From the NCBI GenBank assembly GCA_039707655.1, contig CM077665.1, positions 136,419,148 through 136,483,147 of the forward strand: a stretch of 64,000 nucleotides of DNA, in the 5' to 3' direction. Position 1 is the first letter of the stretch. Each line of letters begins with the position of its first letter. The notes under the pieces are model-generated. The model saw nothing but the letters and a program-made list of their open reading frames with translations. It was not told where the DNA came from and searched no databases. The DNA is from Elymus sibiricus. Its lineage: Eukaryota > Streptophyta > Magnoliopsida > Poales > Poaceae. The translations under genes and the position numbers were made by a program. Below are positions 11,082-19,872 of this stretch, piece by piece.

Positions 11082-12616
11082 TGAAAGCACAATATGCTCC
11101 CTTGGTGGTTTTGATAATTCATGACAACATACATTGTCTCTTGGACTAACACCTTTACCTAGTGTATTTCAGATATAGTCCACAGAGAGGGCTGGCAAAA
11201 GGATTGTGAAGATTGTGGAAATACCCCAAGATGCAAGAAAATGGATTGGCAAAGCTTCAAGCAAGAGGACTCTACATTTTACATTTGTGAGAAATCACTT
11301 TGAGTCCATAGGAAAGCCAACACTATTAAAAGGGGGTAAGGTTTTGATTGGTGAACAAAATGCTCATACCTGCACAAGTGATAGTCACCAAAAACTCCCA
11401 CAAGCTCTTCCACAAAAGTCTGTCCATAGCTAAATATTCAAAATCTGTGCAACCAACACTTTCCACTCGGTGCCACCGATTCCCAAACTCAGACAGACTC
11501 AGCCAAACCCTAGTCACTTTGGTGCAACCGATTCCATTCCGGTGCCACCGAGTTTAGGTTGCCAACTTTCTGTTACGCAAATTCACAATATCGGTACCAC
11601 CGAGATTGTTGAATCTGCGTCACCGAGAATGTCAATCTGACCGTTGGTCACCTTATCGGTGCAACCAAGTTTCCTATATCGGTCTCACCGAGATTCAAAA
11701 GTTGCCACCTTTTGGTCACTTCGGTACCACCGAGATTTACACATCGGTGTCACCGAGTTGGTCATTTTGTGTGTAACGGTTGGATTTTTGGGGCTGCCTA
11801 TATATACCCCTTCACCACCACCTACTTGAAAGAGAAGCACTCAGAACTATTCCATACTTGCCCCATCCAGTTTTCTGAGAGAGAGCCACCTACCCTTGTG
11901 TTGAGGTCAAGATCTTCCACTCCAACCATATGGATCTTGATTTCTAGCCTCCCCAAGTTGCTTTCCACCAATCCCATCTCTTCCACCAAGCCAAATCTGT
12001 GAGAGAGTGATTGTGTGTTGAGGAGTCTATCAGCTTGAAGCACAAGAGCAAGGAGTTCATCATCATTATCGAGCCTATTACCTTTTGGAGGGTGGTGCCT
12101 CCTAGATTGGTTAGGTGTCGCTTGGGAGCCTCCTACTTCGTGTTGTGGAGTTGAACCAAGAAGTTTGTAAGGGCAAGGAGATCGCCCACTTCGTGAAGAT
12201 CTACCCATAGTCAGGCTAGTCCTTCGTGGACGGAAGCCGTTATGGAATAGTCAAGGTTGCTACTTCGTGGACCCTTATGGGTGGAGCCCTTCGTGGACTC
12301 TCGCGACCGTTACCCTCCGTGGGTTGAAGACTCCATAAACGTGGACGTACGATAGCACCACCTATCGGAACCACAGGAAAAATCTTTGCGTCTCCAATTG
12401 CGTTTGATCTACTTATCTCTACTCTTTACTTCATGTGCAATGTCTTTACTTTCCGCTGCCACATTTGATGACTTGCATGTGTAGGGCTGTTAGACTTGCT
12501 AGACTTGCTAAAACTGTTAAAATCTGCCAACCAATTAACTTGGGAAAAGGTTAGGTTTTAATTTCCTGCTAGTAGTCTATTCACCCCCCTCTAGACACTC
12601 TTCTAGTGATCCCTCA
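11082..12616 (+). repeat. 3' LTR of Copia S
   Basis: 1535 bp, same ends as the 5' copy and about 98% identical by eye. It ends at gatccctca and is followed by cgcgg, the near-TSD. Confidence 0.92.
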
Positions 12617-12858
12617 CGCGGGCCCCAAACACCTGCGGTCCAGGACTGGCGCGCGTCGTGCGGTTGATGGCGGGCGTCCAATGTCCCTTTGGCCACCGCC
12701 CAAATCGACCAAAGCCTGACTTCCAGCGCCGAGCCATTATTGCTTTCCTCTTTTGCGCACCTGCTCTTATTCCCAGATCCCCGGCCTTAGCAGAGACCTC
12801 TCCAGATCCGGCGTTGCTCCGTCCTCCTTCTTGCCGTGTCGGCCCCGCGATCTTCCCA
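12617..12858 (+). other. Leader of the antisense ORF in Gypsy A
   Basis: GC-rich sequence of Gypsy A between the Copia S insertion and the ATG at 12859. It probably contains the promoter and 5' untranslated part of the antisense gene. No clear TATA box was seen. Confidence 0.4.
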
Positions 12859-15721
12859 ATGGCTCCCACCGGCAAGCCGAAGCCAGAGGCCCAGAGCTCA
12901 GCCTCCGCTCCCATCTCACCGGCGCTTTCGGAGTCACTATTGCCAAGGACGGAGACCTCGTCCCGGTGCTTCCCTCGACGGCGGACGGGACCAACGAGTG
13001 CGGGCGGACCTTGATATGGGGCGGCTGCTCAGAGAAGCGGCCCTCATCCAGGTCGGCCTACCCCTTCTTCCTTCATAGCGTCTTCACCGGGCTCGTCCCG
13101 CCTTTCTCCGCGTTCTTCACCGCCATCCTCAACCACTACGGGATTCAAGCCCTTCATCTTCGGCCCAACTCCATCCTGCACTTGTTCGTCTTTGCCATCT
13201 ACTGCGAGGCTTTCGTGGGCGTGAAGCCTTCGGTGGCCCTCTTCCGACACTTCTTCAGCTTGCGCGTGCACGACGGCGCTCAGCAGTCGGTGTGCGTCTC
13301 CTTCGTCGCGGTCCAGAGTGGTAACATGCTCTTAAAGGCTGGGCAGAAGGTGGAGAACTTCAGGCACCGCTGGGTCTTCATGGATCTCGGAAGCTCCAGC
13401 CCCCGCTTGGAGCTGCCAAAGGGGCTGCCGGAGAAGACCCCCACGTGGAGCTCCGCGAAGCTTTCCGACCCCCGGGCCAAGCCCGTCCTGGAGCGGATTT
13501 CTCGTGACATCAGTGCCAGGAAGCTGACTGGGGGGATGATAGTGAAGGAGTTCTTGACGGAGCGCCTGGCGCCCCTCCAGTCTCACTCTAGGCCCCTGTG
13601 GGACTATCAGGGTAGCGGTGACAACCTCAGGCTTCGGTCCGCACGCATAACCCCCGAGGAATTGAGCAGGGCTATGACAACCCTGCTCAACGGGGACCCC
13701 GGTGATCTCCCTGACGCCTATGCCCCGCTGTACAGCCACGATGATGGTGTCCAAGATGCCTATCTTCAATGAACTGGGGCTCTCCCCAGCTGAGGCCCTT
13801 GGCTCCCCGATGATGGTGTCCTCCGGCGACACCACAGGCGGGGAGGATTCGGAGAAGACAGCGGACGACGACCTGGCGGAGGCATCTCCCTCGTCGCAAA
13901 GCATGCTCTTGCGTGACCTTGAGGACGGCGACGATGTTGGAGAAGCCTCTGCTGCAGGCTCTCCACGTCCCGCCAAGGTTCTCAGGGGGCCAGGACCGGT
14001 CCCTCATGCCACACGGTCCGCCTGCCTGGCGACCCCCAGGAAGCACAGGGCGGAGTCTCCTCCGGTGTGCCCTGCCTCTGCCGGCAAGGCGGTTGAGGTG
14101 CCGGCCTCGCCCCTGCATGAATCGCGGCCTGCCGGCAAGGTGGGCGGGGCCGTGGCCATGGTGATACCTCCAGCGGCTGCCCTTGCGGACAGTGCCCCTG
14201 CTCCCCCGCATGGTGGTGCCCTCGTCGTCATCGGAGCGGAGAGGAAGAGGAAGTGGGTCGACGTTGAAGAGTAAGTAATCCGGCTTGGCCTTGGTCGCCT
14301 ACCGGTAGCTTGAGTATTGATGGTTTTCTTTTGCTTGGTGACTAGGAACGCCGCCGCACTGAAGAGGAGGAAGAAGAAGGCGGGCGTGAAGCCGAAGGCG
14401 TCCTCCGATGTCCCGCCCGCTCCTGTCGTCCCGCCGTCGCCTGACAAGGCGCCTGCCAGCGAGGGGGTGGAGGCTCGCGAGGCAACCCTCCTGGTCACCG
14501 CCAAGGAGCCCCCCGAACCCCCAATGCCTGTTGGCGCGGTCGCTCCTGCCCTTGAGGGCGCATCGGTGCCGCTGTCCGAAGGGCCAGCCCCCGAGGGCCA
14601 GCCGCCCATCGATCCGTCTACATCTGTCTTGCCCGTGGTCGCTGCGCAGCCTCCGGAGCCTCCTGTTCCTCGCGCTACTGTCTCCCGAGGGACGTCGCCT
14701 GTGGTTGCTCAGGCGACTCCTCCGGAGGCCTTGATGCCTTCGTCGCGCGGCCTCGACGTCCTGGACGGGGCCTTCACCGTTCTGGGCCAAGTTCGGGAAG
14801 CCCTCGCGGGCACCGACGATCGCCTTGCGAGTGGGCGCCTGGGGCTCCTCTCCGGGTGGCTCCAGGCCGATGCCTCTGCCGTGGCGGTCTGTGCCCAGGT
14901 CGAGGCCGCCATGGCGAAGAGCGAGAAGGAGGCTGCGTCCGCCAAGGCAGCCCGCGAGGCGGCGCTGACTGAGGCGGTGTCTGCTGTGGGGTCCTGTGAC
15001 GAGGCGGAGTCCCGCTTGAAGGTTCTTCAGGAGGAGAAGTCCGCACTTGTGGAACAGCTGCGTCAGCAGGAGGAGGCCTTCGAGACCTGCAAAGCCCAGC
15101 TTGCCGATCGAGACTCCGAGCTGTCCCAGGCGACGGCCGACCATGCCGTGGTGCAAGAGCGCCTGGACGCGCGGGGAAAGGGAGGTTGCCCTGGAAAAGT
15201 CCCGGCTCGAAACCAGGGAAAAGGCTCTAACTGAGGCCGAGGAGAAAAGGGCCGCGGAGCTCAGCGCCCTTCCCCCGGTCGAGCTCAGGCTTCGCCAGGC
15301 GCTCTACTCCCTCTGCCGGGAAGGGTTTACGGAACCCCTGGTGGCCCCGGAGAGCGACTTCGCGGAGCTTGCTTCGAAGCTCGTCGAGGCGCTGGAGGGC
15401 GCCATTGCCAAGGTGGGGGTGTCTTGGAGAGCGAGTGCCGCGATCTCTTTTCTGAGGCCGCGATGCGTGTCTTCAGCCACCTTCACCTTCACGAGCCAGG
15501 GTTTGACTTCGACTCCGTGATCTGCCCGGTCGCCCCCGAGGTCCACAGAAGCGCTGCGGCGGCAATGAAGGGCGCCGTGGAGGCACTGGTGAAAAAGTTC
15601 ACCCGCGTCACCGTTCTTCCGCATCCTGAAGCTACAGGGGTTAGTGGTTAAGAAGACGACGCCAGCGATGTCGACGATGAGTTCCCCGCGGACGGGACGA
15701 GTGGTAGCGGAGGCTCCTCCT
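12859..15721 (+). pseudogene. Antisense ORF of Gypsy A ('putative gypsy-type transposon', Transposase_28-like), spliced
   Basis: Lies opposite to gag-pol of A, as the extra antisense gene of Grande/Tat elements does. Start ATG at 12859 (MAPTGKPKPEAQ). A frameshift near 12930 leads to a globular region (about 12940-13740) containing PFFLHSVFTGLVPPFSAFF and FRHRWVFMD, resembling the Transposase_28 / gypsy-type transposon domain. A second frameshift near 13740 leads to MPIFNELGL and a low-complexity basic segment (ERKRKWVD). A 75-bp intron (gtaagt...ctag, 14271-14345) precedes exon 2, which opens with RRKKKAG and then forms a long Ala/Glu-rich coiled coil (about 14880-15400). Another frameshift near 15180-15420 leads to MRVFSHLHLHEPGFDFDS. 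A stop at 15649-15651 precedes an acidic tail ending at 15721. Function is unknown. Confidence 0.8.
14271..14345 (+). other. Intron in antisense ORF of Gypsy A
   Basis: Begins gtaagtaatc and ends gtgactag. Removing it keeps the frame between a Lys/Arg-rich exon 1 end and a Lys/Arg-rich exon 2 start. Gypsy D has an intron of the same size at the matching place (44668-44742). Confidence 0.75.
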
Positions 15722-15870
15722 GATTCCCTTTCCTTGTTCCCTTCCTGCAACATTCATCATGACTCGCGGAGGCGTTAAACTCGTTTGTATTTGCAAAAAC
15801 TTTTAATGCTTGTAATAACTGTTGAAATCTGTGATTGCTCTCTTCGCCTTGTTTCCTTCTTGCTTGCTGT
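15722..15870. other. Spacer after antisense ORF
   Basis: AT-richer short stretch after the stop, probably the 3' untranslated part of the antisense gene. No other signal. Confidence 0.35.
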
Positions 15871-15871
15871 G

Positions 15872-16400
15872 ATGCTCTGCGTCGGCAGGGCCCGGCCCCG
15901 CACATACCTCAGCCACCGTTGGGCCGTCCGGATCACCAAGGACGGTTCCAAGGGGTGAGGGGCTACGTGGCCAGTGAGGCTCCTGAGTCACGATGCTCAG
16001 GAGTCCCCCTTGACGTACGAGCTCGAGCGTCCTCCTTAACATGGAAATTTTGAACACCTTGCGCTCTGCGTCGGCAGGGCCCGGCCCCTCGCATACCTCA
16101 GCTGCCGTTGGGCCGTCCGGATCACCAAGGACGGTTCCAAGGGGTGAGGGGCTACGTGGCCAGCGAGGCTCCCGAGTCGCGATGCTCAGGAGTCCCCCTT
16201 GACGTACGAGCTTCAGCGTCCTCCTATAGGGTTTTGAGCGCTTTAAGCTCTGCGTCGGCAGGGTCCGGCCCCGCGCATACGTCAGCCGCCGTTGGGTCGT
16301 CCGGATCACCAAGGACGGTTCCAAGGGGTGAGGGGCTACGTGGCCAGTGAGGCTCCTGAGTCGCGATGATCAGGAGTCCCCCTTGACATACGAGCGGCTC
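15872..16400. repeat. Tandem repeat, about 188-bp unit, near three copies
   Basis: Units begin at about 15872, 16060 and 16248 with ctctgcgtcggcagggcc and contain cggatcaccaaggacggttc and gaggggctacgtggccag. They lie in the non-coding part of Gypsy A between the pol remnant and the antisense ORF. Frames open in the repeats (for example 15803-16324) are products of the repetition, not genes. Confidence 0.9.
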
Positions 16401-16619
16401 CCATACCTTTTCTCGCTGGCTTTTCCTGAGAGGGGCGCATGAAGACCAGGTTTGGCAGACCTGGGAAGGTGGCGTGTACCAGGCTCGGCCCAGTAGTAGC
16501 CCCCATGCAGCCCCCTCACGCGAACATCCCAGGGAATGCAGCGAAATGGGGCCGCAAGGAGCCTTCCTGAGGTTGGATGCAACCGCTGGGGCGCCCTCAG
16601 TTGTTTATCCCCAGCACAG

Positions 16620-16850
16620 GGCATAGGGCTTCCACATTGCGTGGGCATAGTCATTGGTGGACCATGTTGTCCGCCAGCACGGAGCTCTGGCTTCCACATT
16701 GCGTGGGCATAGTCATTGGTGGACCGTGTTGTCCGCCAGCACGGAGCTGTGGCTTCCACATTGCATGGGCATAGTCATTGGTGGACCGTGTTGTCTGCTA
16801 GCATGGAGCTGTGGCTACCACATTGCGTGGGAAGGAACCCCTTCGCGTCC
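16620..16850. repeat. Tandem repeat, about 62-bp unit, near four copies
   Basis: Repeated block with cattgcgtgggcatagtc and ggtggaccgtgttgtc, spaced about 62 bp. It gives the false repeated peptides seen in this interval. Same Gypsy A spacer as the 188-bp repeat. Confidence 0.9.
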
Positions 16851-17599
16851 TCGGGGGGCTTCGGGCGTGTACAGCCCATTGAGTTCGTACGCGTGGCTGG
16901 CACTGTAGAACTGGGAGGTGTATCTGGGAGCTCACAAGGGCACTTTGGCCTCTTGAGGTCCCTACCTAAAAGGCGGTTTGTACCTGGGTCTTCTTGTAGA
17001 CAGCGCCGTCCGAGGTCCTACAAATTTTGGAGAAGCCCGTGCCAAACGTCCTCCCTAGGGCCATCGCACATGAGGGCCAAGCACCAGTGACCCCAGGATG
17101 TGACGTGAACGGGGCTGGCCCGCCAGACAGAGCTCAGCCACTGGATTTATCAACACTGCAGGGACGGACCCGAGCACAGATGCTGTGCCCAGTCCTCTCA
17201 CGAGGCAGTCGAAGGTAGGATCATTCGGGTGTGGCGACATTCACGCCGACAAAGAGCCATGCAGGCAAGGGGAAACGTTAGGAAACAGATCACATGCATG
17301 AAAAACTGCTGAAATATGGGTAAATGTGGCGGCTGCAGGGGTACGCCCTGATGGCCTGAGGATAATGCGGCCCGGCTGGCACCCTCAAACAGAACAGACC
17401 AAAAAGTTACCTGGCACAGACCAACAAAAAGTCACCTGGCGGCCATGCCGCTGATGAGTCAAAGCTGCCATCATAGCCTGATCTTGTACCTCCACAAGCG
17501 CGGCCCTCACGGGCCCGTCGTCTCCCGGGGCTCAGGACCCATGCTTGGTCCGGGCATCTCCTCCAACTCCTCGCCACGTCTCGCCAGTCAAGGTACAAG
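16851..17599. other. Gypsy A non-coding spacer
   Basis: About 750 bp with no domain found on either strand. It is probably decayed pol or spacer of Gypsy A. Confidence 0.4.
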
Positions 17600-17676
17600 C
17601 ATGGCCCGGGCAAGGCGCTGGAACGTGACGCCGGCGTTCGCCAGGCCAAAGGGCATGCGGACATAGTTGTGCGGGT
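17600..17676 (-). pseudogene. Reverse transcriptase fragment of Gypsy A
   Basis: On the minus strand one frame reads NYVRMPFGLANAGVTFQRL, the conserved Gypsy RT motif (usual form MPFGLxNAxxTFQR). Flanking bases do not continue the RT domain in a clear way and no YVDD box is seen, so this is a short relic left after large deletions of pol. Confidence 0.7.
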
Positions 17677-18037
17677 AGACCCACCCTCGGTCGGCATGTG
17701 TTGGCCAAAAGAGGCCCTGGGACGCAGCCCTGTTGATTGCGAGCGCGTTGACGCGGACGCGCGGCTAGTCGACCTGGCCGACGATGGTGGCTGTGATTGG
17801 TGGTGCAGGGCAATCCCCGCCTCACTCGGCCTGTGCCTCCTGAAGCTCTTTGATCGCTTTGATGACAGACTCTTGCGAGCACGGCGCCTCGCGCTGTGCT
17901 CCTGGCTCTGGCAGTCGCGCGTCAGGACGTGCCTTCAGGTTGTGCCCGAACGCCTCCCTTGTCTCCCCGGCCAAGCCGGGAGCCTCCCGGATGGAAGCCC
18001 GCGAGCCCGACCCAAGGGGGGCGCCGAGCGCGCTTTC
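17677..18037 (-). other. Gypsy A linker between protease and RT relic
   Basis: GC-rich, decayed. On the minus strand it encodes Pro/Arg/Gly-rich sequence of the type found between protease and RT in these elements. No intact frame. Confidence 0.4.
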
Positions 18038-18402
18038 CTATGCGATGGAAGGTGGGGTCCCATCCCCGGGTGCAGAGCATGAGGCTCCGCCGCTGGAGGT
18101 TCCAGCCCCCTGGCGCCCTGCGGTGAGGGGCTGCTTCTTCTTCTTGCGTGCGTCCTCACGAGGCAGGGCATCCTCCTTGTCGTCCGAGCGCTCGGCCGCA
18201 GCAGCGCGGTAAGCACACTCGAGGGAGCAGACGACATCCTTCTCATCACAGGCGACGGTGATGACGCCGCCACTCCCTGGCATCTTGAGGACGTTGTAGC
18301 CATGATGAGTCGTCGCCATAAACTTGGCGAGGGCTGGGTACCCAAGGATTGCATTGTATGGGAGGTGGATGTGGGCGACGTCGAAGACGATGATATCGGT
18401 GT
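18038..18402 (-). pseudogene. Gypsy A protease domain, C-terminal part
   Basis: Continues the gag-protease frame cut at 27919 by Gypsy K. It reads DIIVFDVAHIHLPYNAILGY then LAKFMATTHHGYNVLKMPG, the C-terminal half of a Gypsy aspartic protease (the PYNAILGRP-type motif). Dropping K and one copy of its ggtag TSD joins this frame exactly to the GGRKNY end of the upstream piece. A Lys-rich then Pro/Gly-rich linker follows to a stop at 18038. Confidence 0.85.
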
Positions 18403-18407
18403 GGTAG

Positions 18408-19794
18408 TGATACGTCTCCCACATATCTACTTTTCCAAACTCTTTTGCCCTTGTTTTGGACTCTAATTTGCATGATTTGAATGGAACTAACCCGAACTGA
18501 AGCTGTTTTCAGCAGAATTGCCTTGGTGTTATTTTTGTGCAGAAATAAAAGTTCTCGGATTGACCTGAAAATTTACGGAGAATATTTTTGGAATTAATAA
18601 AAAAATATTGGCAAAAGAATCAACCGGAGAGGGGCCACCACCTGGCCACAAGCCAGGGGGGCGCGCCCCCCTGTCTTGTGAGGCCCTGGTGGCTCCTCCG
18701 ACCTTGTTTCCACTCCTATATATTCCTATTTACGGAGAAAAAAATTGGAGAGAAGAGTTCATCGCGTTTTACGATACCAAGTCGCCGCCACCTCCTGTTC
18801 TTCCTCGGGAGGGAAGATCTGGAGTCTGATTTGGGTTCCGGAGAGGGGAAATCAACGCCGTCGTCATCACCAACCATCCTTCATCACCAATTTCACGATG
18901 CTCTCCGCCGTTCGTGAGTAATTCCATTATAGTCTTGCTGGACGGTGATGGGTTGGATGAGATTTACAATGTAATCGAGTTAGTTTGGTTAGGGTTTGAT
19001 CCCTAGTATCCACTATGTTCTGAGATTGATGTTGCTATGACTTTGCTATGCTTAATACTTGTCACTAGGGCCCGAGTGCCATGATTTCAGATCTGAACCT
19101 ATTATGTTTTCATGAATATATATGTGTTCTTGATCCTATCTCGCAAGTTGTAGACACCTATTACGAGTTATGATCCGCATCCCCCAGGGTGACAATAACT
19201 GGGATTCTTTCCGGTGATTACCGTAGTTTGAGGAGTTCATGTATTCACTAAGTGCTAATGCTTTGGTCCGGTTCTCTATTAAAAGGAGGCCTTAATATCC
19301 CTTAGTTTCCATTAGGACCCCGCTGCCACGGGAGGGTAGGACAAAAGATGTCATGCAAGTTCTTTTCCATAAGCACGTATGACTATATATGGAATACATG
19401 CCTACATTACATTGATGAATTGGAGCTAGTTCTTTATCACCCTATGTTATAACCGTTGCATGATGAATGCCATACGACATAATTATCCATCACTGATCCG
19501 TTGCCTACAAGCTTTTCACATATTGATCTTTGCTAAGTTACTTTTCCGTTGCTACTGTTACAATCACTACAAAACTGCTACTGTCACTTTTGCCATCGTT
19601 ACCGTTACTTCCATATTACTTTGCTACTGAATACTTTGCTGCGGATATTAAGTCTTTCAGGTGTGGTTGAATTGACAACTCATCTGCTAATACTCGAGAA
19701 TATTCTTTGGCTCCCCTTGTGTCGAATCAATAAATTTGGGTTGAATACTCTACCCTCGAAAACTGTTGCATTCCCCTATACTTGTGGGTTATCA
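18408..19794 (+). repeat. 5' LTR of Gypsy K
   Basis: 1387 bp, tgatacgtc...gggttatca, with a TATA-like ctatatat at about 18717-18724. It is followed by the PBS. It lacks a short duplication of the gcgcccccct segment found near 26763-26790 in the 3' copy. Confidence 0.93.
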
Positions 19795-19805
19795 AGACCT
19801 TTTTC

Positions 19806-19822
19806 TGGCGCCGTTGCCGGGG
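19806..19822 (+). other. Primer-binding site of Gypsy K
   Basis: tggcgccgttgccgggg, 11 bases after the LTR, the usual PBS form of this Triticeae Gypsy group. Confidence 0.75.
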
Positions 19823-19872
19823 AGCATAGCTCTATTCTCTGAATCACTTGGAATTTATATCTGTCGATTACT

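Larger units (their letters stand above)
3565..12616 (+). mobile_element. Copia element 'S', Sirevirus/Maximus-like, full length
   Basis: A complete plus-strand Copia element with two LTRs of about 1.54 kb, PBS, one long gag-pol frame, a 2-kb non-coding 3' part with repeated polypurine tracts, and a near-TSD cgcag (3560-3564) / cgcgg (12617-12621). LTR divergence by hand count is about 26 substitutions in 1.53 kb (about 1.7%), so insertion is recent. Multiple polypurine tracts and clustered palindromes in the LTR are known Sirevirus marks. Two stop codons in pol make this copy defective. Confidence 0.92.

Noticed and set aside
16370..16908. Frames with repeated peptide blocks near 16.4-16.9 kb
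   Set aside because: Products of the 62-bp tandem repeat.
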